Below, one piece after another: positions 50,697-60,142 of a DNA stretch of 64,000 nucleotides. The notes beneath the pieces were generated by a model. It made no database searches, was not told where the DNA came from, and saw only the letters and a program-made list of their open reading frames with translations. A program made the position numbers and the translations under genes. Every line of letters starts with the position of its first letter. Within the stretch, counting starts at the first letter, position 1. Origin of the DNA: an uncultured Johnsonella sp. (lineage in GTDB: Bacteria; Bacillota; Clostridia; Lachnospirales; Lachnospiraceae); NCBI GenBank assembly GCA_937927235.1, contig CALBCM010000016.1, positions 1 to 64,000 on the forward strand, in the 5' to 3' direction.

Positions 50697-51569
50697 CTAC
50701 TCTATTGCATTTGCCCCGGCAACTATTTCCGTCAGCTCCTGAGTTATAGCTCCCTGTCTTGCCCGGTTATACTGGAGACTGAGTTTTTCTATAAGCTCAT
50801 CTGCATTATTTGTAGCATTTTCCATCGCATTCATTCTTGCACCGTTTTCTGCGGCTGCCGCCTGCTTCAAAGCACCGAATATAATTGATGAAACATACTT
50901 CGGTACTATAGCATCAAGAACTACCTCCTCATTCGGAGAATAATTCATAAGTGCCTCCGATTTTGCCGTGCCGTTTTCCTCTTCTGGGCTTTGCTTCATC
51001 TCATCTGCCGATAAAGGCAGAAGTTTTATAAGTGTAGGTAGATGTACCACAGTATTTTTAAAATTTGTATAGGCAAGGTATATAGCTGAAATCCCGCCCT
51101 TTTCATATTCTTTTAAAAGTACCGAGGTAATCTCAGCAGCATCTGTATAAAGAGGCTCATTCATAACCTCGGCATAATCTCCCGCTATGCTGTAGCCATG
51201 CCTTTCCAGAGCATCTTTGCCTTTTTTCCCTATACTGTAAATCAGCACTTCATCTTTTTTAAAGGAATGCTCTGTCAATCTTATAATATTGTTATTATAG
51301 CCTCCTGCCAGCCCTCTGTTTGAGGTAATTGTTATAACTGCTGCCTTGCCGCCCTCATTTTTTCTTAAATATCGATGCTCAAGATTTGTGCTCCTGGTAA
51401 GGATTGAGGCTATAGTATCATAAATAAGCATAAAATAAGGTTTTGATTTTTCAGCCCTTTGTCTGGCTTTTTGCAGCTTTACTGTAGATACAAGCTTCAT
51501 AGCCTTTGTTATCTGCTTTGTGCTTTGTATACTGCTTCTCCTGCGTTTAATCTCCTTCATTGAAGCCAT
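50697..51569 (-). CDS. atpG: ATP synthase F1 gamma subunit
   Basis: This 290-residue central stalk subunit has the N-terminal helix MKEIKRRRSSIQSTKQITKAMKLVSTVKL and the C-terminal helix NATNNADELIEKLSLQYNRARQGAITQELTEIVAGANAI. It lies 15 bp after atpA. Confidence 0.96.
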   Translation of the reverse strand: MASMKEIKRRRSSIQSTKQITKAMKLVSTVKLQKARQRAEKSKPYFMLIYDTIASILTRSTNLEHRYLRKNEGGKAAVITITSNRGLAGGYNNNIIRLTEHSFKKDEVLIYSIGKKGKDALERHGYSIAGDYAEVMNEPLYTDAAEITSVLLKEYEKGGISAIYLAYTNFKNTVVHLPTLIKLLPLSADEMKQSPEEENGTAKSEALMNYSPNEEVVLDAIVPKYVSSIIFGALKQAAAAENGARMNAMENATNNADELIEKLSLQYNRARQGAITQELTEIVAGANAIE

Positions 51570-51584
51570 ACAAATCCACCTCCT

Positions 51585-53084
51585 CTACGCCTTTTTGCAT
51601 TCCTCTACAGCCTGGATAATCTTCTGCTCCAGTTCTTCACTTACAGCCTTCTTCTCTCTGATTTCCCCAGGAATTTCAGGATAACGGGAATCTATAAATT
51701 TAAACAGCTTATCTTCAAAATCTGCTATTTCACTCACTGCTATATCAAGTAAAAGCTTTCTCGTAACAGCATAAATGATAATCACCTGATATTCTACAGG
51801 CATCGGCTTGAAATTGGGCTGTTTTAATACTTCTCTTATCCTTTCGCCCTGTGCAAGCTGATTTGCCGTAGTTTCATCAAGCTCAGAGCCAAACTGTGCA
51901 AATGAAGCAAGCTCTCTATACTGCGCAAGCTCCACCCTTATTGGACCGGCAATTTTTTTCATTGCTTTAATCTGTGCTGCACCACCTACTCTTGAAACTG
52001 AAAGCCCTGCATTTATAGCAGGTCTGAAGCCTGCATTAAACATTTCGGTTTCCAGATATATCTGCCCGTCAGTTATTGAAATCACATTTGTAGGTATATA
52101 AGCCGACACGTCGCCTGCCTGAGTTTCAATTATAGGTAAAGCCGTAAGTGAGCCTCCGCCAAGCTCATCTGAAAGCTTTGACGCTCTCTCCAAAAGGCGT
52201 GAATGCAGATAGAAAACATCTCCGGGATATGCCTCACGTCCGGGTGCCCTCTTTAATAAAAGGCTTAAGGTTCTGTAGGCTGCCGCATGCTTGGTCAAGT
52301 CATCATAGATCACCAGTACGTCTTCTCCCGATTCCATCCATTCCTCACCTATAGCACAGCCTGAATAAGGTGCTATATACTGAAGCGGGGCAAGGTCGGA
52401 GGCAGTTGATACGACTACTGTAGTATAGTCCATAGCACCGAAATCCTCAAAGGTCTTAACTATTGAAGCAACTGTCGAAGCTTTCTGACCTATTGCCACA
52501 TATATACAGTGAACCTTCTGTCCCTTTTGATTAATTATAGTATCTACCGCTATAGAGGTTTTGCCTGTTTGTCTGTCACCTATTATAAGCTCTCTCTGTC
52601 CTCTGCCTATAGGTATCATTGCATCTATAGCTTTTATTCCTGTCTGTAAAGGAGTATCCGCAGATTTTCTTTCAATAACCCCGTGTGCTACCCTCTCTAT
52701 TCTTCTATATTTATCAGTCTGCACGGGACCCTTTCCGTCTATCGGCAGACCGAGTGCGTTGACAACACGTCCGGTCAGTGCATCACCTACCGGAACTTCA
52801 ACCACCCTTCCCGTAGTCTTTACAGTATCTCCCTCACTTATGTTTTTGCTGTCTCCTAAAAGTACAGCACCTACATTATCCTCCTCAAGGTTTAAAACCA
52901 TACCGTAAATTTCTCCGGGAAATTCAAGCAGCTCTCCCTGCATGGCATTGTCAAGCCCGTGAATCCTTGCTATACCGTCTGCAACCTGTATAACAGTGCC
53001 TACATCGGACACTTCCAGCCTATTTGAATATTTTTCAATCTGTTCCTTTATTACCGAACTGATTTCTTCCGGTCTTAAATTCAT
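51585..53084 (-). CDS. atpA: ATP synthase F1 alpha subunit
   Basis: This 499-residue non-catalytic nucleotide-binding subunit has the P-loop IIGDRQTGKTSIA, IYVAIGQKASTV, VSTASDLAPLQYIAPYSGCAIGEEW and SVSRVGGAAQ. It is in the standard operon order, between atpH and atpG. Confidence 0.97.
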   Translation of the reverse strand: MNLRPEEISSVIKEQIEKYSNRLEVSDVGTVIQVADGIARIHGLDNAMQGELLEFPGEIYGMVLNLEEDNVGAVLLGDSKNISEGDTVKTTGRVVEVPVGDALTGRVVNALGLPIDGKGPVQTDKYRRIERVAHGVIERKSADTPLQTGIKAIDAMIPIGRGQRELIIGDRQTGKTSIAVDTIINQKGQKVHCIYVAIGQKASTVASIVKTFEDFGAMDYTTVVVSTASDLAPLQYIAPYSGCAIGEEWMESGEDVLVIYDDLTKHAAAYRTLSLLLKRAPGREAYPGDVFYLHSRLLERASKLSDELGGGSLTALPIIETQAGDVSAYIPTNVISITDGQIYLETEMFNAGFRPAINAGLSVSRVGGAAQIKAMKKIAGPIRVELAQYRELASFAQFGSELDETTANQLAQGERIREVLKQPNFKPMPVEYQVIIIYAVTRKLLLDIAVSEIADFEDKLFKFIDSRYPEIPGEIREKKAVSEELEQKIIQAVEECKKA

Positions 53085-53153
53085 TTAGCTTCTCAACCCG
53101 CTTTCTTATATTTATAATGCTGCCGATCAAAAGTCGGCATACTAATTAAAATC

Positions 53154-53702
53154 CTATGTCATACGCAGACTTATAAGCTTCCTTTTTATATCGTTTAGTC
53201 TGGTCTTAATGCTTGAATCAACGATTCTGTCATTTATGCGTATTACCATTCCTCCAATAAGGCTTTCATCTACCTTAAAGTGCATTTCAAAGCTCTCATA
53301 AGCTGTCGTTTCAAGCAGTTTTCCTTCTATAGCCTTTTTTTCCTCCAAACTAAGTTTAGAAGCCGAAGTTATGCACGCCACTCCTATCTTTTTATATTCC
53401 TTTACCAGTCTTATAAAATAGTCAAATATTTCTATAAATTCAGACTGTCTGTTCTTTTCAATTACAGTTGATAAAAAAGCAATCACATCTTCAGAAAGAC
53501 TGTTTTCAAAAACAGCCTTTACAGTGTTAAGTTTTTCTTCTCTGCTTATCTTTGGAGAATCAAAAATTTTCTTGAAACCAATATTGTCTTTAAATAATTT
53601 TCTTAAAAACAGTATCTCTTCATAGGCGGTATCTATGCTGCCCTTTTCACGTGCAGCTGCAAAAAGTGCATCACCATACACCTTTGAAATCAACCTTGCC
53701 AT
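53154..53702 (-). CDS. atpH: ATP synthase F1 delta subunit
   Basis: This 182-residue stator subunit has the conserved helical N-domain (YGDALFAAAREKGSIDTAYEEI, LTTVIEKNR-type region) and the C-terminal strand SLIGGMVIRINDRIVDSSIKTRL. Its start overlaps atpF by 13 bp, so the two are translationally coupled. Confidence 0.93.
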   Translation of the reverse strand: MARLISKVYGDALFAAAREKGSIDTAYEEILFLRKLFKDNIGFKKIFDSPKISREEKLNTVKAVFENSLSEDVIAFLSTVIEKNRQSEFIEIFDYFIRLVKEYKKIGVACITSASKLSLEEKKAIEGKLLETTAYESFEMHFKVDESLIGGMVIRINDRIVDSSIKTRLNDIKRKLISLRMT

Positions 53703-54283
53703 GTATTCTCACCTATTTCCTTTAAGGTATTTAATATAAGTTGTGCATGCAGCTTTTTATCAATGGACAGTGCTATGGCTTTTTGTGCCATCAGTGCAGC
53801 TATATTTACCATCTCCTGTTTTGCATCATCAATGGCTTTCTTCTTTTCAAGCTCTATTTCCTTTGATGCTCTGGCGGTAATCCTGACAGCTTCAGCTCTG
53901 GCATTTTCCAATATTTCTTCTTCCTTAGCCTTTGCCTTCTTTCTTGCAGCTTCAAGTATATGGTCAGCTTCTATCTTTATATCTTTAATTTTTCCTTCAT
54001 ATTCTGCTTTTAAGGCATCTGCAGCCTTCAATTTAACAGCTGCCTCATCAAGTTCAGAAGCAATACGCTCCCTACGTTTTTTAAGCATATCCCTTACCGG
54101 GTTAAAAAGCAGGTAAGAAAGGACAAAATAAAGAACTAAAACACTTATACCTGTTAAGACTGCATCTGATAAAAATTGAATGTCAAACTCTATCAGACGG
54201 CTCATACTGTTTCCATCCGATGAAGCCGTTATTATGGGGGCAAGTCCTAAACCATGCTCCATTAATTGATTTAAATGATTCAA
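53690..54283 (-). CDS. atpF: ATP synthase F0 b subunit
   Basis: This 197-residue subunit has one membrane helix (about 38-57, VLTGISVLVLYFVLSYLLF) and a long charged right-handed coiled coil (AEYEGKIKDIKIEADHILEAARKKA and following). It is about 25 residues longer at the N-terminus than the usual b subunit. A later Met within residues 27-30 is a possible alternative start. It forms the peripheral stalk. Confidence 0.9.
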   Translation of the reverse strand: MNHLNQLMEHGLGLAPIITASSDGNSMSRLIEFDIQFLSDAVLTGISVLVLYFVLSYLLFNPVRDMLKKRRERIASELDEAAVKLKAADALKAEYEGKIKDIKIEADHILEAARKKAKAKEEEILENARAEAVRITARASKEIELEKKKAIDDAKQEMVNIAALMAQKAIALSIDKKLHAQLILNTLKEIGENTWQG

Positions 54284-54344
54284 AGCTCTATCTTCCTTCC
54301 TTATGTTCTATCTGACTAATGCCAAAATCCTGTATCTTGAGTAC

Positions 54345-54599
54345 TTATTTAAACGGCTTTACAAACATAAGAATCATAGCTACTACAAGACCGTAAAGAC
54401 CTGTCGTTTCAGCAACAGCCTGACCTAAAAGCATAGTCTGTGTAATATCAGCCTTTGCACCCGGATTACGTCCAACCGCAGCTGCACCATGTCCTGCCGC
54501 AATTCCCTGTCCGACTCCCGGACCTATACCTGCTATCATAGCAAGCCCTGCTCCTATTGCAGAGCAGCCATAAATAAAATCCTGTCCTGTCAAATTCAT
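54345..54599 (-). CDS. atpE: ATP synthase F0 c subunit with Na+-binding signature
   Basis: This 84-residue hairpin protein is G-P-G-V-G-Q31 in helix 1 and Q-A-V62-A-E64-T65-T66-G-x-Y69 in helix 2. The residues Q, V, E, S/T, T and Y at these positions match the Na+ site of Ilyobacter c subunit (Q32, V63, E65, S66, T67, Y70), with Thr for Ser66. The synthase is therefore likely Na+-driven or Na+-capable. GGAGGATT precedes the start. Confidence 0.95.
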   Translation of the reverse strand: MNLTGQDFIYGCSAIGAGLAMIAGIGPGVGQGIAAGHGAAAVGRNPGAKADITQTMLLGQAVAETTGLYGLVVAMILMFVKPFK

Positions 54600-54719
54600 A
54601 AATTTAATCCTCCTAAAATTAAATATTGCGTCGGAAAACGCCTTAATATAAAATCCTGATAAAATATATCAAAGACTATATAGCAAAAAACCACAGCCAC
54701 CCAATATGAGCAGCTTCAC

Positions 54720-55442
54720 CTATTCCAGCTTATCACCTATATATACCATAGTAAGCATACAAAATACATAAGTCTGTATGCAGCCTGAGAACAGGTCACA
54801 GTATATATGCAGGAATGCCGGTACGCCTACCTTAAGAAAAATTGGCATCAGACTATACCAGAGTCCAAGCATAACTACACCTGAAAGCAAATTTGCAAAC
54901 AAACGCAGGGATATTGAAAGCGGGTTTGCCAGCTCACCTATCAGGTTCAAAGGAAAAAGCAGAGGCAAGGGTTCAAAAAGCGAAGTAAAATGCCTCAGCC
55001 CTCTGTTTTTAATTCCCTGGTACTGAACTATAATAAAAGTAAACACCCCTAAAAGAAAGGTTACGCCATAATCAGCAGTAGGGTTTCTCATTCCTAAAAG
55101 TCCGCTTAAATTACTTAGCAGTATAAATAAAAAAATCGTTCCTATATAGTTTATAAATCTGCAGGCATTGTTTCCAAGAATTCCGCTCGTCATGCCCTCA
55201 AATGCCTCTACCATCATTTCAATTATATTTTGGAATGTTCCCGGTACCTCAGAAGCCTTCAGCATCGTTCTCCTGGCAAAAAGTGCAAAGATTATAAGTA
55301 TAATGCTTACTGTCCAGGTTGATATTGTCGTGGTAGTAATCCAAAGCTCCTTGCCAAAAAAATTATACTTATAGATACCATGCACCATAAAGTCCGCACC
55401 GCTTTCAAGCACAAGCCTTGAGGTAAAATTTGGAAATATCAT
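54720..55442 (-). CDS. atpB: ATP synthase F0 a subunit
   Basis: This 240-residue membrane subunit has the essential arginine in GELANPLSISLRLFANLLSG, several hydrophobic helices and the usual C-terminal IQTYVFCMLTMVYI. It forms the ion path beside the c ring. Confidence 0.95.
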   Translation of the reverse strand: MIFPNFTSRLVLESGADFMVHGIYKYNFFGKELWITTTTISTWTVSIILIIFALFARRTMLKASEVPGTFQNIIEMMVEAFEGMTSGILGNNACRFINYIGTIFLFILLSNLSGLLGMRNPTADYGVTFLLGVFTFIIVQYQGIKNRGLRHFTSLFEPLPLLFPLNLIGELANPLSISLRLFANLLSGVVMLGLWYSLMPIFLKVGVPAFLHIYCDLFSGCIQTYVFCMLTMVYIGDKLE

Positions 55443-55465
55443 GCTTTACTCCCCCTTTATTAGTT

Positions 55466-55873
55466 TTATTTAATATCCTTTTTATTTAATATCCCTGAAA
55501 TAAGTGGCTGCATATATGCTCCCGGCTTTAAGCCCAGCAGTGCAAATACCATAGCTGCTACATTTACATAAGCACTTCTCCAAAATATAACGGCAGCTGC
55601 AATCATAATAAGCTTTCTTATGAACATGTGCAGTATAGTCTTGTTTCTGGCATAATTTTCGCTTCCGCTTGCAATCACATCTTCAGCAGTAAGGCTCATA
55701 TCTATTAAAATTGCAAAGCACAGCACGGTCCCCACCGCTACTCCTGCTATCAGTGACTCTTTACTATATCCAAGCCTGTCCGAAAATATTACCAGTACAA
55801 CTGACAACAGCACTTCATACAATATGATTCCTGCGCTCATCTCAAGAATTGTTCTCTTTAATATCTTGCTCAT
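55466..55873 (-). CDS. ATP synthase subunit I-like membrane protein
   Basis: This 135-residue hydrophobic protein has about four transmembrane segments (14-31, 43-60, 86-102, 105-122) and sits directly upstream of atpB. Such AtpI-type proteins assist c-ring assembly. Sequence conservation is low, so the call rests on context and topology. Confidence 0.75.
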   Translation of the reverse strand: MSKILKRTILEMSAGIILYEVLLSVVLVIFSDRLGYSKESLIAGVAVGTVLCFAILIDMSLTAEDVIASGSENYARNKTILHMFIRKLIMIAAAVIFWRSAYVNVAAMVFALLGLKPGAYMQPLISGILNKKDIK

Positions 55874-55878
55874 CTAAA

Positions 55879-56196
55879 TTAATAATCCTTATAAATTCGA
55901 CTCTTCATTTTAGGAATATGCACCTTTTCCTCTTTGTCAATATTATCCTTCTTTAACAATCTTGAGACTTGTCTGTCATTTTCTTTTTTAGAGGCTTCTA
56001 TATAGGCGCTCAGTATTTTGTAAGCTGCGTTTGCACCTGCTAAAATACCGAAAATTAATAAGGGCAGAGTAAATGCGGTATTGTACCTTTTATCAAGCCA
56101 AGTACCTAAGAAGGTACATAAAAGCACAGGGGTAAGGATTGAAAAGCCCAGCTGCGATACCAGGGCTAAGCATCTAAAAATTATTTTTTTATACAA
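55879..56196 (-). CDS. AtpZ/AtpI-family small membrane protein
   Basis: This 105-residue protein has two hydrophobic segments (12-31 with GFSILTPVLLCTFLGTWLD and 39-60 with the G-I-L-A-G-A-N-A-A motif). The pattern is typical of the AtpZ family, which is thought to supply Mg2+ or to help F0 assembly. It is the first gene of the atp operon; only 5 bp separate it from the next gene. The Lys/Arg-rich tail is unusual. Confidence 0.78.
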   Translation of the reverse strand: MYKKIIFRCLALVSQLGFSILTPVLLCTFLGTWLDKRYNTAFTLPLLIFGILAGANAAYKILSAYIEASKKENDRQVSRLLKKDNIDKEEKVHIPKMKSRIYKDY

Positions 56197-56313
56197 AATA
56201 ATACCATCTTTTCATAAAATTTTATAAGAGTTATACAGTTATACTATCGGCAGGATTTTGTAACCTGCTCTATCAATATAGAACAAATCTAAATACACTC
56301 TACCGATTTATTA

Positions 56314-56342
56314 ATTATATCTGTATATCAGGATTTTGTCCA
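56314..56342 (-). promoter_or_regulatory. Sigma-A promoter of the ATP synthase operon
   Basis: TGGACA (56337-56342), a 17-bp spacer and TATAAT (56314-56319) on the minus strand. The leader of about 110 nt contains a GCAGG/CCTGC hairpin. Confidence 0.8.
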
Positions 56343-56390
56343 GTACCGATAAGCAAAAATATAACCTTCCAAACCGGTTTTTTCTAAAAA

Positions 56391-56427
56391 TAATAAACCT
56401 TAGGGCAGGTAGCCCTAAGGTTTATTA
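56391..56427 (-). terminator. Terminator of the TasA-like gene
   Basis: A perfect 16-bp stem (56391-56406 with 56412-56427), loop of 5 nt, followed by TTTTTAG on the minus strand, starts 37 bp after the stop codon. Confidence 0.9.
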
Positions 56428-56463
56428 TTAATGTTTTTATAATTTATTAATCTTACTTTCCGT

Positions 56464-57477
56464 TTAGTTTACATTCTGCTCTTTAAGAATGTTTGCTGCC
56501 TTCTCTGAGGTAACATTCTTGCCTGCATTGAACTGATCCCAAAGGAAAGAAATTGAAACAGTTGCTTCCTGTCCTTCTGAATCGCTGTCATTGTTCTTGT
56601 TATTGAGCTTCTCTGTGCTTCCTGTTGTGTAAACACCCTCAGCATCCGGATCCATAGCTACACCTATGAAAAGGTCTAATCTATTATCGGTAGATGGGCT
56701 TGTAAGTACAGTTGCATTCTCAATAGCGTTCTTGATTACGTCAGCATCAACCTTCTCTAATGCTGATAATCTTACGAAATCAACACCACCTATAGTAAAG
56801 TAATCTTCTTTCTGAAGTCCAAGGCTCTTAGCAAGCTTAAATACGTTTTCATCATTTTTGCTGTTGTCAGGTTTATACTGCTCCTGATGTGTGTAAAGCG
56901 CAATTCCTAACATATCTTTTGCTTTTTTATCTTTATCAGCTTCAATCTCAAATTTGATATTGCTGAGTTTAGATGCCAGAGTACCTACGTTAAGAACATC
57001 TGAACGGAATGCCTGTGCATATCCTGGATACATATTCTTAATATCAAGCTTAATCTGATTGCTTCCGTTGGTCTTAGCTTCAGTGTATGGTCCTACAGTA
57101 CGCTTAATTGCCTTTGCATCTTCAAGCTCTGCATTAAACTCTACATTGTTGTACTTCTTCGCATTCTTATAATACTCTTCTATGCTGCCCTTTTTAGCTA
57201 TAGCATTATAGTCTGAATCGCCTCTTCTAAAGAAGTCAGCTGGCAGATAGCCCTTGTCGCCTACACCGTCCACTATGGTCCAGTTCTGTGAATGGTTCTC
57301 TTCGTTAGCGTACTGAGCATATAAGCCCAAGTCAACAAACTTCATCTCCAAATCACCGGTAGTAGCTTTTGCTTTAAGACTTAAAGTATCTGTCCAATAA
57401 GCATAACCTGTACCTGCTAAAATTAATGTCAGTGCAAGAACACCGCTGATGATAGATTTTTTTCCTATCTTCCTCAT
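56464..57477 (-). CDS. SipW-dependent secreted protein, TasA/CalY (camelysin) type
   Basis: This 337-residue protein begins with a SipW-type signal (GVLALTLILAGTGYAYWTDTLSLKAKATTGDLEMKFVD), the consensus of TasA and camelysin precursors. The mature part has an Ig-like strand pattern (IKLDIKNMYPGYAQAFRSDVLNVGTLASKLSNIKFEIE). It has no anchor. In Bacillus such proteins form biofilm fibres. It is the last and probably most abundant product of the operon. GGAGGTTATTGG precedes the start. Confidence 0.82.
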   Translation of the reverse strand: MRKIGKKSIISGVLALTLILAGTGYAYWTDTLSLKAKATTGDLEMKFVDLGLYAQYANEENHSQNWTIVDGVGDKGYLPADFFRRGDSDYNAIAKKGSIEEYYKNAKKYNNVEFNAELEDAKAIKRTVGPYTEAKTNGSNQIKLDIKNMYPGYAQAFRSDVLNVGTLASKLSNIKFEIEADKDKKAKDMLGIALYTHQEQYKPDNSKNDENVFKLAKSLGLQKEDYFTIGGVDFVRLSALEKVDADVIKNAIENATVLTSPSTDNRLDLFIGVAMDPDAEGVYTTGSTEKLNNKNNDSDSEGQEATVSISFLWDQFNAGKNVTSEKAANILKEQNVN

Positions 57478-57570
57478 TTTCCAATAACCTCCGTTTATTT
57501 TTAATATTTTTTATTACAGGTTTATTATAATCAAAATTTCTTTATTAAACATCCTGCCAAGGTTTGCTCT

Positions 57571-57613
57571 TTATACCCCCTTTAGTCTAGATTAATATAC
57601 TACTAAAGTGGTA
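57571..57613 (-). other. Hairpin between the DUF5305 and TasA-like genes
   Basis: CTACCACTTTAG pairs with CTAAAGGGGGTA (one mismatch) across about 17 nt. There is no T-run, so it could be a processing or attenuation site that lets the TasA-like gene be expressed at its own level. A TATAAT box lies downstream, at about 57525, with a weak -35. Confidence 0.4.
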
Positions 57614-57615
57614 GA

Positions 57616-58860
57616 TTAATTTGAATCAGGATTTTCCTCGTTTGCTTCCTCTTCAGCATCTTCTTCAGTATACTCTTCAGCCTCAATATACTCTTCGCTT
57701 TCAATATATCCTTCATTTTCAATGTATTCTTCCGCTTCAATATCCGTTTCACCAATCTCATCTAAATCATCTGATTTATTTCTTTCAAAGTGAAGTAAAA
57801 ACAGCTTATCGCCGTCCTGGATTATAAACTTGCCGTCTTCAGGCAGCTCATCTTCATCAAGACAGCATAATACAGGCTGATGCAGCTCCTCCGAGATTGC
57901 AAGCAGACTGCTCATATCCTTGACTTTGCATACACTGCCGCTTTCTTCTATGCTTTCCACATATACCAGACGGCTGCCATATTTTCTCAGCAGTCTTCTC
58001 ATTTTTATAATCCACTTTTCATCTTCAGAAGGAGACTTGGTGGCAAAAATAGTGAAAAGACAGAGCAGAGCTCCCAGTGCTGTCAGGCCGAAGCCCAGCA
58101 CCCGCTTGTATAGTGCCGGAGCCACTGCAACACTCCTTGATTCCGACATTGAGCCGCTTTCTTTAAAGGCTTCCGGCTTATTTATTGAATAGAACGAGCT
58201 TCCGGGTTCTACAGGAATTGCCAGCTTATATGAAAATTCCTTTTCCTGCGTTTCATCCGGTGCATTAATCACCGCTTTCCCGCTGAGCTCTACATAGAAG
58301 TTTTTATCTGTGCTGCCTCCGAGTGTTTCCTCTATTTCCACTAAATATCCGGCATATTCTTCAAGTGAAATGCTTAACGGCTCCTCTAAATTAATATTGC
58401 CGCTTTCATCTTGAGTAAGCTCACCTTCCTTTAAAGGAAATTTTTTCTCATAAATCGTCTTCTTCTCATTTTCTTCGGTATAATATCCCTCCAGCACCGC
58501 ATTTAGCTGATAGCTGCCCCCTATCGACGGAGTGACAGTGCCTGTTCCGGTCAGGCTCAGCTTTATAAGCAGCTCTATATGGTCGGTAAGCTTTCTGGCA
58601 TACATTCTGCCCTCCTCCAGCCACTCAGCCTCATAAATATTATTCTCTGTAAGGTATACTTTATATTCTGAATCTGCTGTAAGCTCATAGCTGTATAAGG
58701 TATCTTCTTCAGTATGTATTTCCTTCTTTACTAAAAACACCATCACTAAAATACCGGCTAAAATTAAAAGTGCAGACACCACAAAAGCTACTATCTTCGT
58801 TCTGCCGTCAAATACCACCTTACTTACTGTTTTTTTTATAGGTTCCGCTTTGTTTTCCAT
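57616..58860 (-). CDS. DUF5305-type membrane protein
   Basis: This 414-residue protein has a transmembrane helix near the N-terminus (about 25-47), an extracytoplasmic beta-rich domain (residues 55-240), a second helix (about 248-270) and a cytoplasmic tail of about 140 residues that ends in acidic Glu-Tyr repeats (E-A-E-E-Y-I-E-N-E-G type). DUF5305 proteins are found beside SipW-type peptidases. It could assist assembly of the secreted proteins. The function is unknown. Confidence 0.75.
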   Translation of the reverse strand: MENKAEPIKKTVSKVVFDGRTKIVAFVVSALLILAGILVMVFLVKKEIHTEEDTLYSYELTADSEYKVYLTENNIYEAEWLEEGRMYARKLTDHIELLIKLSLTGTGTVTPSIGGSYQLNAVLEGYYTEENEKKTIYEKKFPLKEGELTQDESGNINLEEPLSISLEEYAGYLVEIEETLGGSTDKNFYVELSGKAVINAPDETQEKEFSYKLAIPVEPGSSFYSINKPEAFKESGSMSESRSVAVAPALYKRVLGFGLTALGALLCLFTIFATKSPSEDEKWIIKMRRLLRKYGSRLVYVESIEESGSVCKVKDMSSLLAISEELHQPVLCCLDEDELPEDGKFIIQDGDKLFLLHFERNKSDDLDEIGETDIEAEEYIENEGYIESEEYIEAEEYTEEDAEEEANEENPDSN

Positions 58861-58954
58861 CCCTCATTTATCCTTTTATTTTCTTTATAATTTGAGTAAA
58901 TACTACACTCAGCTATCCAGGTTTAGAGCTTACAGATAAAGCTTTTCTAAATCA

Positions 58955-60142
58955 TTAATTTACCACATTGTCCGGAACCTCTTTACTGCTCTTAAGCAAA
59001 AGCACCGGAGTCCCGATTTTACGAATTACTTTAACTATGCTTCCGTTGACATCATCCGGTTTCACCGGGTCAACATCTGCCGATTTATTATTGTCACCTT
59101 TAGTTATAAACTTAAGATTTCCTGCCTTATCCTTGTCAATCTTTATAATCCTGTGTGTAATATTAATATCCCCACGCTTAAAATTAATGACATCTCCCAC
59201 AGCCAAGCTTTCAATTTCCGCTTCTTCCTTGATACGTTTTATAAGAACCACATCTCCGGGATGAACTCCCGGCTCCATGCTTCCGGTCAGAATAACGGTC
59301 GGATAAATTGAAAACACGCCTATGCAAAACCAGTAAAACATTATTACAATAAAAAACTGCAGTAAAGATACAAAAGAGATTTTATACTCTCCTGCCCGTC
59401 CCTTTTTATCTAAAAAGCTGTCCTCTCCTTTTATGAAAAAAATATACACTGCCGGGAAGCACATTCCCACCGCTGACTGTGCAATCCAAGGCAGTTCGGG
59501 AATAACAGGAAACATACGAAAAAACAAACTGATAACTGCCGAATAAATTACTGCCGGTCTGACCCCTCCAAAGAGTACAAATGCCGTTAGTAAGGAGTTT
59601 GTTGCCAGCAAAGGCATCAGGTCGTTTGCAATATAAATAAATATATCCTTATAGGCCTTTAACTGTAAAAGCTTAGTAATATTAACCTCTGTAGCAGCCA
59701 TAAATATTGTCAGCAATACAATTAAAAGCAGCCTGTACTTATTCTTTCTTCCCAGCAGCCCCAAACAATAAGCTTTTATACTCTCTCTGGCAATAAGAGG
59801 CAGAAATATACTTATCACATTAAAAAAAATGCCGGTAAAGGAATTGTCATAAGGGCTCGTTCCAAGCTGCTTTAAAACAACCCCGATTACAAAATATATT
59901 GCAATATAAATAATTGCTCCTGAAAACGCATAGATGGACATAAGCCTGCGCTCAACCTTACGTACATTTACATCCACTCTGGGGCAGAAAATATATACAA
60001 TAGCTATTAATATAAGCCAACAGGCAGAAAATATATATATATTTTCTGCCAAAATAATTTTTACAGCCGGAATTGAAATTGCCGCAAGAAGCACCAATAA
60101 GAACAAGGCATAAATCTTATAATGTTTAACTACTTTTTTCAT
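58955..60142 (-). CDS. sipW: SipW-type (ER-type) signal peptidase I with a large membrane N-terminus
   Basis: The C-terminal 150 residues hold the catalytic serine motif (TGSMEPGVHPGDVVLIKR), a second box (AVGDVINFKRGDINITHRII), and the TKGDNNKSADVDPV box. Histidine replaces the lysine of classic type I enzymes, as in ER-type SipW. The first 245 residues add at least six hydrophobic segments, more than double the size of typical SipW. The start overlaps the stop of the preceding gene as TAATG. It should process the A-Y-W-T-D type precursors in the operon. Confidence 0.9.
   Translation of the reverse strand: MKKVVKHYKIYALFLLVLLAAISIPAVKIILAENIYIFSACWLILIAIVYIFCPRVDVNVRKVERRLMSIYAFSGAIIYIAIYFVIGVVLKQLGTSPYDNSFTGIFFNVISIFLPLIARESIKAYCLGLLGRKNKYRLLLIVLLTIFMAATEVNITKLLQLKAYKDIFIYIANDLMPLLATNSLLTAFVLFGGVRPAVIYSAVISLFFRMFPVIPELPWIAQSAVGMCFPAVYIFFIKGEDSFLDKKGRAGEYKISFVSLLQFFIVIMFYWFCIGVFSIYPTVILTGSMEPGVHPGDVVLIKRIKEEAEIESLAVGDVINFKRGDINITHRIIKIDKDKAGNLKFITKGDNNKSADVDPVKPDDVNGSIVKVIRKIGTPVLLLKSSKEVPDNVVN

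Noticed and set aside
57571..57613. Sequence resembling a Cas12a crRNA handle (CTACTAAAGTGGTAGAT)
   Set aside because: Only one copy exists, there are no spacers or cas genes, and the stem fits a hairpin between two operon genes.
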